In this document: in pieces, positions 23,370-32,304 of the stretch
Numbering within the stretch: position 1 is the stretch's first letter
Layout: the number at the start of each line of letters is the position of its first letter
Origin: a virus
DNA: 41,657 bases
Strand: one strand, 5' to 3'
Virus record (IMG/VR): IMGVR_UViG_3300032053_000169
Coordinates: 1-41,657 of that record
The notes under the pieces: generated by a model
Database searches by the model: none
Seen by the model: the letters and a program-made list of their open reading frames with translations, nothing else
Told to the model about the DNA's origin: nothing
Position numbers and translations under genes: made by a program

Positions 23370-25034
23370 ATGAATATCATTGAAACACTATTCCTTGTCT
23401 TTGAAGCGGACACCGATCAACTAAAGGATGCCCTTCGACAAATTGAAGAGGGCGGTAAAAAAACAGAGGAATCGCTCAAGGGCGTTGACCTCGTTGTTCA
23501 CAAAACAAAATCCAACTTTTTAGACTTTGCTAAAACCGCAACAGCAGCACTCGCGGGTATGTTTGCTCTCAAGCACGTATTCAGTGAGATACTGGATGTG
23601 TCCGCAGCCAATGCTCACCTATCGGAGTTGTCGAAACAGCTAGGCGTTACGGCAGCCGACTTGGGTGCTTTTGCTGATGCTACGGGGGGTGACGTAGGGA
23701 AGGCGGGCGAGATATTCGGTGGGCTTAATCGTGAAATGGAAAGCCTCGCGCAGACAGGTAATTCACGTATCGCACCCTTCATGCATAGACTTGGCATCCA
23801 CATGCTCGACCTACACGGTCACGCAAAGAAGGCACAAGACGTTCTTCCTGAGATTGCTAAAGCATTTGAGGGAATGTCTAAGCAGCAATCGACAGCATTT
23901 GGTCAGAAGCTTGGTCTAGACGATGATACGATTGGACTGCTTCAACTAGGCAAGAAAGGATATGAAGAGGTTATTGCCGAACAGAAAAAACTTGGGCAAA
24001 TGACTGAAGCGGATGAGAAAGCAGCTAACGAATTCAAAGCAGCAATGAAAGACGTGGTACACGTAATGAAATCGATCTACACAACACTTGCTACCATTGT
24101 GTTGCCAATCCTCACGTTCTTTCTGAATGTAATTACAAAAACGTTCCTGTTTATTAAAGACCATAAGGCGTTTGTTGTTGCTGCGCTTGTCGCCATTGGT
24201 GCAACGATGATCTGGCTCAAGTGGTCAGCCATCATGGGATTAGTGTCTGGGCTTCTGTTGCAGGCAGCAACGTGGGCGGTAGCTACCGCAGCGATGTGGT
24301 TATTCGACACAGCAGCAGCCGTAGCAGCGACACAGGCGTGGTTATTAAACGCAGCAATCATGGCTATACCTCTGGCGTTGATTGCGCTCGCAGCGTTACT
24401 GGCAGCGGTGGTCGAGGACTTCTGGGTCTGGTCGCATGGCGGTGAATCTGCCATCGGTGATCTCGTGGGTAACTTCTCTGATTTTGAGGTGTGGCTGTTT
24501 GATTGGATTGATCGGATAGCAGCGTTCTTTAGTGATACGTGGGATGGCGTAATGAAGTTCTTCACTTGGGAAGGCTTCAAAGAGGACACGCTTGCCTTCG
24601 GTGAATGGCTGTTGGGATGGGCAACGAAGCTGTTTGCGAAGCTCGGTGAAATGTGGACTAGCACGAAGGAATACTTCGGGTTCGGTGGAGATGAGGAAGG
24701 GGAAGGTAAAACACCCGCGCCTACTGAAAAAGACAAAACACAGGAAGTCGCAGCGAAGGAATCGGTTGAAGCAGATAAACAAATGCAGGAGGCACTTGAA
24801 AAAGGTGCTGTGCAAATTGGTGGTGCATCAGCGACAGGTTTAAACTCTATTAATGGCGGTTCAATAATGAACAGCAACCAACAATCTACAAAGAAAACGG
24901 ATATTCAAATAGCTAAGATTGAGGTGACCACCAATGCAACCGATGCCGAAGGTGTTGCTCAGGGATTAGGGAATGCACTCGTGCCTCACTTAAGGCAGGC
25001 ATCAGATCATTATGATGATGGGATAGGTGGATAA
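23370..25034 (+). CDS. Tail tape measure protein
   Basis: This 554-aa protein follows the chaperone pair, as tape measures do. The N-terminal 80 residues are charged helix (ADTDQLKDALRQIEEGGKKT), followed by LSKQLGVTAADLGAFADATG, typical of such proteins. Residues about 235-350 carry several hydrophobic segments (TLATIVLPILTFFLNVI, FVVAALVAIGATMIW, IPLALIALAALLAAVV) that probably help membrane passage of DNA. The C-terminal 120 residues are charged and low in complexity. At the usual 1.5 angstrom per residue, the tail would be roughly 80 nm long. The ribosome site is weak, so translation may be coupled to the frameshift product. Confidence 0.88.
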   Translation: MNIIETLFLVFEADTDQLKDALRQIEEGGKKTEESLKGVDLVVHKTKSNFLDFAKTATAALAGMFALKHVFSEILDVSAANAHLSELSKQLGVTAADLGAFADATGGDVGKAGEIFGGLNREMESLAQTGNSRIAPFMHRLGIHMLDLHGHAKKAQDVLPEIAKAFEGMSKQQSTAFGQKLGLDDDTIGLLQLGKKGYEEVIAEQKKLGQMTEADEKAANEFKAAMKDVVHVMKSIYTTLATIVLPILTFFLNVITKTFLFIKDHKAFVVAALVAIGATMIWLKWSAIMGLVSGLLLQAATWAVATAAMWLFDTAAAVAATQAWLLNAAIMAIPLALIALAALLAAVVEDFWVWSHGGESAIGDLVGNFSDFEVWLFDWIDRIAAFFSDTWDGVMKFFTWEGFKEDTLAFGEWLLGWATKLFAKLGEMWTSTKEYFGFGGDEEGEGKTPAPTEKDKTQEVAAKESVEADKQMQEALEKGAVQIGGASATGLNSINGGSIMNSNQQSTKKTDIQIAKIEVTTNATDAEGVAQGLGNALVPHLRQASDHYDDGIGG

Positions 25035-25594
25035 TGGCTATTGAATCAGTATTAGCGAGCATTGCAGGGGCATCTGGTTTATTGCCGACCACCGATGTTG
25101 TGGCGGTCTATGATCAAAGCTTCTCACAAGTTTTCCAAACGGCAAGACCGCTTAAGGCAGAGGTTAGTGAAACCGCTATGGCGATGGAGCATCCTGTTGA
25201 GTCGGGCGCGACCATTACGGACTACAGGATTATTAATCCAGTTGAGATCAAGCTATCAATGATTCTTGAGCCTGCGTCATACAAGGATACTTACAGCACA
25301 ATAAAACAGTTTTTTGTATCGTCAACGCTGCTAACCGTTCAAACGTTAACGGGTACGTATGACAACATGATGATCACGCAGATGCCCCACGAAGAAGATC
25401 CCAATATCTTCGACACGATCACAATGGCACTTACTCTTAAAGAAGTGTTGTTGGTTGAGGCTCAGTATGGAACACTTCCCCCAAGGGCAGTGGCAAAGAA
25501 GGCTGACGCATCAACAACCGACACGGGACAGAAAAACCCTGCGCCTTCACGATCAATTCTTAAGTCTGCAAAAGATAAAATATCAGGGAGCTAG
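25034..25594 (+). CDS. Dit-like baseplate/tail protein
   Basis: This 186-aa protein starts by overlapping the tape-measure stop (TAATG). It has VVAVYDQSFSQVFQTARPLK, then VSETAMAMEHPVESGATITD and a LEPASYKDTYSTIKQFF region, as in the Dit-like tail proteins encoded after the tape measure in this type of myophage. The last 35 residues are basic and disordered. It should form part of the baseplate hub ring. The next gene starts two bases beyond the overlap region with its own GGGAG site. Confidence 0.8.
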   Translation: MAIESVLASIAGASGLLPTTDVVAVYDQSFSQVFQTARPLKAEVSETAMAMEHPVESGATITDYRIINPVEIKLSMILEPASYKDTYSTIKQFFVSSTLLTVQTLTGTYDNMMITQMPHEEDPNIFDTITMALTLKEVLLVEAQYGTLPPRAVAKKADASTTDTGQKNPAPSRSILKSAKDKISGS

Positions 25595-25596
25595 TG

Positions 25597-25917
25597 ATGC
25601 AGGAAATACAGCTCGCAACAATACCGAATCAAACATTTAACGTTAGGCTAGATAACCATCGGTATGAGATCACGTTACAAACGTGTGAGGCTATTATGGC
25701 AGCTTCAATTGTTAGGGATGGAGTACCCATTGTGAGTGGTGCGCGTTGCGTGTCTGGTTACCCATTGATTAACTATCGAGCAATCGAAGATTTGAAGGGC
25801 AACTTTGTATTCGACACACTAAACGAAGAGCTTCCTTTTTGGGAGAAGTTCGGGCAGACGCAGTTTTTATACTACGTCACACAAGACGAATTGATCGAGG
25901 CGCGAAGCGGTGGCTAA
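25597..25917 (+). CDS. Baseplate plug-like protein
   Basis: This 106-aa protein starts at ATG 25597, six bases after GGGAG; a GTG at 25594 in frame is less well spaced. It has MQEIQLATIPNQTFNVRLD, then YEITLQTCEAIMAASIVRDG, an NYRAIEDLKGNF segment and EELPFWEKFGQTQFLYYV, matching the small baseplate plug proteins of myophages. It should sit in the baseplate hub. The end overlaps the next gene by eight bases. Confidence 0.82.
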   Translation: MQEIQLATIPNQTFNVRLDNHRYEITLQTCEAIMAASIVRDGVPIVSGARCVSGYPLINYRAIEDLKGNFVFDTLNEELPFWEKFGQTQFLYYVTQDELIEARSGG

Positions 25918-26740
25918 CGTCATTGATGACCGTATTGTTCGAGTTGGCTTTGAAATTAATGGTCAGCTAAAAACCTTTGAGCGTTTATGGATTGAAGCGT
26001 CTGGCACTAAGTTTGCCAATCCAAATCAAAACGAGTGTCAGGTAAGAATAAACAACCTAAGCAAAGAGGACAGGGATTACCTGATCACCGAAACTTCACC
26101 GTTTAATAAAACAAAGAAACCAAAGAGGCTCGTGATTGAGGCGGGCAGAGTATCAACGGGGGTGAGCAGGATATTTGTTGGCGACATTACCGAGTGCAGC
26201 CCATCACAGCCACCCGATATTTCGCTCGACATTAAAGCCAAGACCGCCAACTTTCAAAAGGGAAACATCGTATCAACGACAGCCCCTGCGGGTTCTTCGC
26301 TAACCGAGATCGCTGCTGTGGCTGCCGATCAATTGGGCGTGACGCTGCAAATGGAAGCGCAGAACAAAAACATATCAAACGCCTCTTATAACGGTTCGCA
26401 GGCAAAGATGGTTGATGCTCTTGGTGAAACGGGCGGTGTTAATGCGTACATTGATAACGATGTATTGGTGGTGAAAGACTACAACGTGCCATTAAAAAAC
26501 GTCATGCGTATCTTAGATGAAACAACGGGTATGATTGGCATCCCTGAAATAACCGAAGAGGGCATCAAGGTTAAGATGCTGTACGATAACAAAACCGTGT
26601 GCGGGGGTGGTGTGCAAATAAAAAGCGTACTAAACCCCGCTGCTAACGGGACATACGTTATCTATAAATTAAGCTTTGATATTTGCTCACGCGATACGGC
26701 ATTTTATCTCACGGCAGAGGGCAAGCGTTTAAATGGCTAA
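25910..26740 (+). CDS. Baseplate hub protein
   Basis: This 276-aa protein starts at GTG 25910 inside the end of the plug gene. It has RVGFEINGQLKTFERLWIEA, NECQVRINNLSKEDRDYL and a central SLTEIAAVAADQLGVTLQ, followed by ALGETGGVNAYIDNDVLVV, the pattern of gp27-like hub proteins (Mu gp44/T4 gp27 fold). The hub joins the tube to the central spike. It overlaps the spike gene by eight bases. Confidence 0.85.
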   Translation: MANVIDDRIVRVGFEINGQLKTFERLWIEASGTKFANPNQNECQVRINNLSKEDRDYLITETSPFNKTKKPKRLVIEAGRVSTGVSRIFVGDITECSPSQPPDISLDIKAKTANFQKGNIVSTTAPAGSSLTEIAAVAADQLGVTLQMEAQNKNISNASYNGSQAKMVDALGETGGVNAYIDNDVLVVKDYNVPLKNVMRILDETTGMIGIPEITEEGIKVKMLYDNKTVCGGGVQIKSVLNPAANGTYVIYKLSFDICSRDTAFYLTAEGKRLNG

Positions 26741-27482
26741 AGAAGCGAAGGCGCAGATACCGAGCAAAGACCCTGCCGACAACGATACGCTTGTTGGGTG
26801 CTTCAACACGATATTAAAAAAGTTCCTTCAGGGCGTAGACGATATGCTTCCTGCAACGGTTATCGCTTACGATAGAGTAGCAAATGTAGCAACCATCCAC
26901 CCCCAAGTAATGATTTTAAGCACCGAGGGAGAATCAGTTACACGGGCGCAGTACGCATCGATACCAGTGTTTGCTTTTGGTGGTGGTGGCATCGGGATTA
27001 ACTTCCCATTGCAGGCGGGTGACACAGGGTGGATAAAAGCCAATGACCGTGACATCAGCCTTTACCTTCAAGGCATGAAAGAAAACAAACCGAACACACT
27101 TCGCTTGCATAAGTTTCAGGATGCCATGTTCTTCCCTGATGTATTGAGGAAGCTCATCATTGATGGCGAAGATGAAGATGCGATGGTGATTCAGCTCTAC
27201 GATAACACCTCGAAGATTGCTGTGCATAGAAGCGGGAATGTCGTGGTTAGGGCAGACCAATCGAAGCTCATCATGCTCCCCGATGGGACAGTTACTTTGG
27301 ATGCTCCGACCTCGGTGACGATTACAACTCCCGACTTCATTATTGACGCAACGGATATCACGCTCACTGGCAATGTAGAATCAACAGGCACGTTCAAGAA
27401 TAATGGTATTAACATCGGATCAACTCACACTCATGGTGGGGTTCAAGTTGGTGGTGGCAACACGGCAGTACCTAACCCATAG
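26733..27482 (+). CDS. Baseplate central spike, Gp138 family, with HxH tip
   Basis: This 249-aa protein matches the Gp138 membrane-puncturing spike family: an N-terminal OB-fold region (MLPATVIAYDRVANVATIHP, then FGGGGIGINFPLQAGDTGWI) and a C-terminal beta-helix made of short strands (VTLDAPTSVTITTPDFIID and similar). It ends INIGSTHTHGGVQVGGG. The HTH histidines fit the HxH iron-binding apex known from P2 gpV and phi92 gp138. The trimer would pierce the outer membrane on sheath contraction, which also argues for a Gram-negative host. Confidence 0.9.
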   Translation: MAKEAKAQIPSKDPADNDTLVGCFNTILKKFLQGVDDMLPATVIAYDRVANVATIHPQVMILSTEGESVTRAQYASIPVFAFGGGGIGINFPLQAGDTGWIKANDRDISLYLQGMKENKPNTLRLHKFQDAMFFPDVLRKLIIDGEDEDAMVIQLYDNTSKIAVHRSGNVVVRADQSKLIMLPDGTVTLDAPTSVTITTPDFIIDATDITLTGNVESTGTFKNNGINIGSTHTHGGVQVGGGNTAVPNP

Positions 27483-27491
27483 GAGAATAAA

Positions 27492-27839
27492 ATGGCTATT
27501 ACTTCAATCGCAACAAACGCTCGGAACGATATGTTTTTAGCTGATAACAATAACCTAGCGATGGTTTCTAATATCGATGCTGTTTTACAAGACTGTGAGC
27601 ATGCTATGAAGGCTCAATTCCAAGAAATGATTTATGCCTATAACCGAGGGATGCCTTACATGGATACGGTATGGCAACGTAAAAACTTCGTTCAATTTGA
27701 AGGTTTTGCTCGTAGTACATTACGTAGAGTGAACGGGGTTAAGAAAGTATTATCGTTCGCTGTAGCGACTAATAATGATGTGTTGCAGTATAATGCCGTT
27801 ATAGAAACAATTTACGGGGAAGGAACGTTCAATGGCTGA
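27492..27839 (+). CDS. Baseplate wedge protein, gp25-like
   Basis: This 115-aa protein starts behind AGGAGAATAAA. It has NNLAMVSNIDAVLQDCEHAM, then EMIYAYNRGMPYMDTVW and FEGFARSTLRRVNGVKKV, as in the short gp25/Mu gp46-like wedge proteins that precede baseplate J genes. It likely links sheath and baseplate wedges. It overlaps the J gene by eight bases. Confidence 0.82.
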   Translation: MAITSIATNARNDMFLADNNNLAMVSNIDAVLQDCEHAMKAQFQEMIYAYNRGMPYMDTVWQRKNFVQFEGFARSTLRRVNGVKKVLSFAVATNNDVLQYNAVIETIYGEGTFNG

Positions 27840-29025
27840 TTATCAATACATAAACAACACTGGCGTAATCATTCCCGACACTGAAACTTTACTCATTGAG
27901 GTTCAGGATGAGTTTAAGAATGCGTTCGGTGCAGATATGTCCACCGACCCTTCCACCCCGCAAGGTCTTTTAATCACGGGTGAAACGATTGCCCGTAAAA
28001 AGGTCGTTGATAACAACTCAGCCCTCGCCAATCAGATCAATCCGAATGTCGCGGGCGGTGTATTCCTTGACGCGATCTGCGCTCTCACAGGGTTGAGACG
28101 AGCTGTCGCCACTCCATCCCTTGTGAAGAGTGCGCCTCTGACAGGGATTGCAGGAGCAATCATTCCATCTGGCTCTCGAGCGAAGACGACCGACTTCGAG
28201 TTCGAGTTGATCAGCACAGCGATCATCGCTCTTGATGGGACTGCGACAGGCGACTTTCAATCGGTGAATCTTGGTGCAATTCCCTGTGGGATTGGTGACC
28301 TAAATACTATTGTGACAACCGTTTTAGGATGGGAAACAGTAACCAATCCTGATGTGGCTATCCTTGGAACGGATGAGCAAAGCGATGAGAGCCTGAGAAG
28401 CCTTCGCAGGAACACTCTCGCGTTGCAGGGGGTGGCTCTTGTCGAATCAATCATATCCGCTCTGTATGACACAATCGGAGTTCGATCACTCCAATTCCGC
28501 GAGAATATCGCCTCAACGATACAGGTGATTGATGGCATCACAATGATTCCTCACTCGATATGGGCTTGCGTTGATGGCGGGACAGATGAAGCCATCGGTG
28601 AAGCGTTGCTTAATAACAAGTCGCTCGGTGCGGGCTATAACGGGGTTCAAGTCGTTAACGTGGTTGAGCCAATCAGTGGTCAGACGTATGTCGTGAACTT
28701 CGACAGACCCGACCCAATCTCTGTGATCTGTAGAATCACCGTAAAGGTTAATGCCTCACTTGTGAATCCAGTGACATCCGTTAAGGAAGCGATCATTTTG
28801 TGGGCAAACGGGGGTGTCAATGGTGAAGATGGATTGACCGTTGGGACTCCTGTATCACCGTTCGAGATTGGCGCGACAGTCAATTCACAAATCCAAGGAA
28901 TATACATTCAGCTCGTTGAGTTGTCATACGAAACCCCAGTGGCGTGGCAGTCAACAGAATTAGCAATTGCCATTGATGAGATTGCGATTCTTGTGGCGGG
29001 TGGAATCACAGTGGTGATCGTGTAA
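27832..29025 (+). CDS. Baseplate J-like wedge protein
   Basis: This 397-aa protein matches the baseplate J family (P2 gpJ, Mu gp47, T4 gp6 core): TGVIIPDTETLLIEVQDEFK and STDPSTPQGLLITGETIARK at the N-terminus, then FLDAICALTGLRRAVATPS, EQSDESLRSLRRNTLALQGV in the middle and a C-terminal IQLVELSYETP. It forms the wedge ring that triggers sheath contraction. The stretch at about 28020-28260 has visibly different codon use (more CTC, TCG, GAC) from its flanks, which suggests recombination inside the gene. The next gene overlaps as TAATG. Confidence 0.9.
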   Translation: MADYQYINNTGVIIPDTETLLIEVQDEFKNAFGADMSTDPSTPQGLLITGETIARKKVVDNNSALANQINPNVAGGVFLDAICALTGLRRAVATPSLVKSAPLTGIAGAIIPSGSRAKTTDFEFELISTAIIALDGTATGDFQSVNLGAIPCGIGDLNTIVTTVLGWETVTNPDVAILGTDEQSDESLRSLRRNTLALQGVALVESIISALYDTIGVRSLQFRENIASTIQVIDGITMIPHSIWACVDGGTDEAIGEALLNNKSLGAGYNGVQVVNVVEPISGQTYVVNFDRPDPISVICRITVKVNASLVNPVTSVKEAIILWANGGVNGEDGLTVGTPVSPFEIGATVNSQIQGIYIQLVELSYETPVAWQSTELAIAIDEIAILVAGGITVVIV

Positions 29026-29681
29026 TGAAAAAACAACTGTTCGATGATAGCGTAGATATTCTGCGGTGCATCTTGTGGCAGTACAATGATGCGGAGAATC
29101 TTCAATCACTGATTAAGCAGAAGCAGGAGTGGTATGACGAATCATACCGCGACTTTTGGGATGATTGGATTGTCAACGTATTCACATTAGAAACGCTCAA
29201 CGACTTCGGTTGTTCGGTATGGTCAATCATTCTTGGTATTAACTTCACTGTCACGATTCCCGCATCCACAACACCATCGTGGGGGTTTGACCCGTACAAT
29301 AAAAACTTCTTCAATGGTAACTTTGGAAACGCTTCGCAGGGCGAGCAGGGTGCGACACTGAAGCAGAAGCGTCTTATCCTTAAGCTCAGATATTATCAGC
29401 TCATTGGTCGCGGTACTGTTCCTGAATCTAATCGCTTTATGAAAGACGTATTTCAAAACGATGGAACAGTGTTTGTACAAGATTTATATGACATGACCTA
29501 CGCTGTGTATGTGTTCGATTTTATGCCTGACAGCCAGACTCTTTTCGTCTTGCAGCAGTATGATCTCTTACCTCGACCCGCAGGAGTTGGTATACTTCTC
29601 ACAATAGCGAATCGTATACCTTGGGGATTTGACCCGTATGACACGAACTTCTTCAACGGCAACTTTATAGGACAACCATAA
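29025..29681 (+). CDS. DUF2612 baseplate protein with WGFDPY repeats
   Basis: This 218-aa protein matches DUF2612: ILRCILWQYNDAENLQSLIK, then DDWIVNVFTLETLNDFGCSV and LKQKRLILKLRYYQLIGRGT. It contains two copies of a motif, WGFDPYNKNFFNGNFGN (about residue 85) and WGFDPYDTNFFNGNFIG at the extreme C-terminus. DUF2612 proteins fill the gpI/tail-joining position between baseplate J and the fibre gene. The start overlaps the J stop (TAATG), the end overlaps the fibre start. Confidence 0.88.
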   Translation: MKKQLFDDSVDILRCILWQYNDAENLQSLIKQKQEWYDESYRDFWDDWIVNVFTLETLNDFGCSVWSIILGINFTVTIPASTTPSWGFDPYNKNFFNGNFGNASQGEQGATLKQKRLILKLRYYQLIGRGTVPESNRFMKDVFQNDGTVFVQDLYDMTYAVYVFDFMPDSQTLFVLQQYDLLPRPAGVGILLTIANRIPWGFDPYDTNFFNGNFIGQP

Positions 29682-31510
29682 TGGCACGATATTACTTCCG
29701 TATTCCATTTGCTACGAGTGGAGATAAAACCGCAGTACCTGTTCCCATTCAAGGTGGTGGAGAGGTTTCATACACCGAAGGCTTCGGCTTTGACTATCAG
29801 CGCGAGATCGGTGTAGACCCTGATGCGTTGTTGATTGTTCGTGAGAATTACAACGAACTTAGCTACCAAGAAGAACTTGCGATCAAAGACCTTCAAGAGT
29901 GGTATGTTCCTGAGTTCATCACAACGGCTGAAAACGGTGGTGCGCCATTTTCCTATTCACAAAAGATGCGCGTTAAATTATCGGGTGAGGTTTACGAATC
30001 ATTAACAAACTCGAACACGACCACACCGCCAAGTGCTAACTGGATTATTGTTCCGACTACGGGAACGGTAGGCATCCCTGAAACAACTGCGGGCGGTACT
30101 AACAACGATGTGACTGCGGTATTCCCGTTCCCATTATCAACGCTCGCTCAGAACATCATTGTCGGTGTGCGTTCGGCTTCTGCCAACACGACAGCGATGA
30201 CATTCAATCCAGATGGATTGGGTGTGCGTGATGTCTACAAGGGCGCGAACGCTCCTATCGCTTCGGGCGATGTTCCATCAGCAGGATATTGGATGCTCCT
30301 TCAACGTGATCAGACGTTGGACAAGTGGCAACTGATCAATCCGTTCGTGAGCGTGACTGCTGTACCTGATGCAAGCGAAACCGTGAAGGGCATTCTTGAG
30401 ATTGCCACAACAGCCGAAGCTCAAGCAGGGACTGATGACCTTCGCGCTATCACTCCATTGAAGCTTCAACAAGTGACTGCGACCCAGACTCGTAAAGGTG
30501 TATTAGAAACCTCGACAGACTTGGAAACCCAAACAGGTGCAAATACTGATGTGGCTGTCACCCCCGCTTCTTTATCATCGCGCACAGCTTTGACAACGCG
30601 CACAGGTATCGCGTTCCTTGCCACACAAGCTGAAGTCAATGCGGGGTCTGTGACTGATAAGATCGTCACTCCTGCAACGCTTCAAAACAAGCCCGCTTCG
30701 ATGCCAACAGGTTACATTTCAAAATTGTTGCTGTCGAACAATGCGCTTGATTCTGACAAAGACCTTGATGTTGGTGTCGGCAACGCTCGATCAACCAATC
30801 TGTCGATGGACATGATTGTTGCGTCAGCTATCGGTAAAAGAATTGACGCTCCTTGGGCTTCGGGCGGTACTCCTGCATCTACAACGGGTGGATTCCCGAC
30901 AGGCATCACCCTAACAAATGGCACTTGGTATCGTGTATTCTTGCTCGGCAATCCTTCAACGGGTGTTGTGAACATGGGATTTGACACATCAGCAACCGCT
31001 TCAAATCTTTTGACAACGGCTGCGGTGATCAGTGCGGGCATGACTGCCTACAGACAGATCGGGTGGTGTGACTACGGCAATCAAACAGGAAGCAAATTGA
31101 GCAAGTTCTATCAGGTGGGGAATGAGTTCACGTTCAGCGAACCTGAAGAAACTGACACCCATGCAAGCACAGGCGTGACAACTGCATTCTTGATGAATAT
31201 AAACGCACCCCCAACCACAGAAGTGTTGGCAAAATTGGCGTTCAACCAAGACCAAGCTGCTGTGGCTCAAAACATTTGGTACAACATTTGGTCACCCATT
31301 AGTGTGGCTGACGTTGCACCAACAGCAAACCGTTGGAATCATGTGAAACGGGGTGAAAATGATGACCCTGCAAACTCAAATATCACACTGAACTTATTGT
31401 CTGACCCATCAAGCCAAGTGCGGGGTCGGTCAATCAGTGATTCGGGTGGTGGTAATAATGGAACTTATACGGTTTCAAGTCTTGGATGGATTGACACGAG
31501 GGGAATGTAG
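29681..31510 (+). CDS. Tail fibre protein
   Basis: This 609-aa protein starts MARYYFRIPFATSGDKT, overlapping the previous stop. Residues 1-125 form the baseplate-attachment part. Residues about 230-340 hold phage-fibre repeats of the form ATTAEAQAGTDDLRAITP, then ETSTDLETQTG and ATQAEVNAGSVTDKIVTP, expected to make a trimeric shaft. The last 270 residues are Gly/Thr/Asn-rich and probably form the receptor-binding tip. The C-terminus ends LGWIDTRGM. The next gene begins with a GTG overlapping this stop. Confidence 0.85.
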   Translation: MARYYFRIPFATSGDKTAVPVPIQGGGEVSYTEGFGFDYQREIGVDPDALLIVRENYNELSYQEELAIKDLQEWYVPEFITTAENGGAPFSYSQKMRVKLSGEVYESLTNSNTTTPPSANWIIVPTTGTVGIPETTAGGTNNDVTAVFPFPLSTLAQNIIVGVRSASANTTAMTFNPDGLGVRDVYKGANAPIASGDVPSAGYWMLLQRDQTLDKWQLINPFVSVTAVPDASETVKGILEIATTAEAQAGTDDLRAITPLKLQQVTATQTRKGVLETSTDLETQTGANTDVAVTPASLSSRTALTTRTGIAFLATQAEVNAGSVTDKIVTPATLQNKPASMPTGYISKLLLSNNALDSDKDLDVGVGNARSTNLSMDMIVASAIGKRIDAPWASGGTPASTTGGFPTGITLTNGTWYRVFLLGNPSTGVVNMGFDTSATASNLLTTAAVISAGMTAYRQIGWCDYGNQTGSKLSKFYQVGNEFTFSEPEETDTHASTGVTTAFLMNINAPPTTEVLAKLAFNQDQAAVAQNIWYNIWSPISVADVAPTANRWNHVKRGENDDPANSNITLNLLSDPSSQVRGRSISDSGGGNNGTYTVSSLGWIDTRGM

Positions 31511-31863
31511 TGCAACCAATTCAGGATAATTGGACAATCTATCAAGGCTCGACATTCAAGCAGATTTATCAACTGATTGACGAGCTTGGCTTGCCTTTTA
31601 ATTTATCTGGTTACACAGCGAAGCTTCAATGCCGACAAACAATCCAAAGCATTATCGTTTTATTTGAGTGTAGTACGGAGAATGGTGGGATTGAGATATT
31701 TGAATCGCTCGGCTTAATCCACGTTGATTTAACCGATACTCAAACTCAAGCATTAACCTTTACCGCGCCTGCCGTATTCGACTTAGAACTTTATCACGAT
31801 GCAATCACCGAAAGAATGGTGTTTGGCAATGTGACACTCAGCTTTGAGGTTACGCGCCCATGA
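31510..31863 (+). CDS. Tail fibre-associated protein (BppU-like region)
   Basis: This 117-aa protein starts at GTG overlapping the fibre stop. It has DNWTIYQGSTFKQIYQLID, then LPFNLSGYTAKLQCRQ and FDLELYHDAITERMVFGNVT near the end. The opening Y-x-G-x-[TD]-F-x-x-x-[FY] followed by DLSGYTAR-like sequence is that of small phage fibre-attachment proteins related to the N-terminal BppU domain. It probably joins a fibre or spike to the baseplate. It overlaps the next gene as ATGA. Confidence 0.7.
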   Translation: MQPIQDNWTIYQGSTFKQIYQLIDELGLPFNLSGYTAKLQCRQTIQSIIVLFECSTENGGIEIFESLGLIHVDLTDTQTQALTFTAPAVFDLELYHDAITERMVFGNVTLSFEVTRP

Positions 31864-32294
31864 GTGCTTGCGAGCCAATAATTGTCGTAGTTAAAGAGCA
31901 GACAGTAAAAGTAATTGACCCATGCGGTGCTTATACAAACTCCGAAGATGTTATTACTAAATTGGCTGCTACGGATATTGGCGGGCATCGTGTTGTTAAA
32001 GCGATCTCTGCGACCCACGTTGATTATGCCGACAACTCGGTTTTAAATGATTCGACTCAAATACTCGGATTAACGCTTGGAGCAGCTTCGGGCGGTGAAA
32101 AGGTTTTGATCAGAACATGGGGTGAAGTAGAAGAACCCACATGGAATTGGACTGAGGGATGGGTGTGGTTAGATCACAACGGTTTGCTCACACAAACTCC
32201 ACCAGTTTCACCAAGCGCGTTCAACATGATTATTGGTCAGGCACTATCGCCAACTCTCATGCGCGTGTTATTATTATCACCAATAACTCTCTAG
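31860..32294 (+). CDS. Tail fibre-region protein
   Basis: This 144-aa protein starts in an ATGA overlap. It has VVVKEQTVKVIDPCG, GGHRVVKAISATHVDYADN, an EEPTWNWTEGWVWLDHNG segment and AFNMIIGQALSPTLMRVLL. The WNWTEG-[PW]-[IV]-x-LD-x-G-x-LTQTPP arrangement is seen in small proteins of phage fibre operons. It is likely structural, an adhesin tip or an accessory of it; exact role unknown. Confidence 0.65.
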   Translation: MSACEPIIVVVKEQTVKVIDPCGAYTNSEDVITKLAATDIGGHRVVKAISATHVDYADNSVLNDSTQILGLTLGAASGGEKVLIRTWGEVEEPTWNWTEGWVWLDHNGLLTQTPPVSPSAFNMIIGQALSPTLMRVLLLSPITL

Positions 32295-32304
32295 GAGAAT
32301 TGAA

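Noticed and set aside
24077-24877. 266-codon open frame on the minus strand inside the tape-measure gene
   Set aside because: The plus-strand frame is a clear tape measure; the minus frame is Ser/Ala/Pro-rich without motif or ribosome site, as expected from the reverse of a biased gene.
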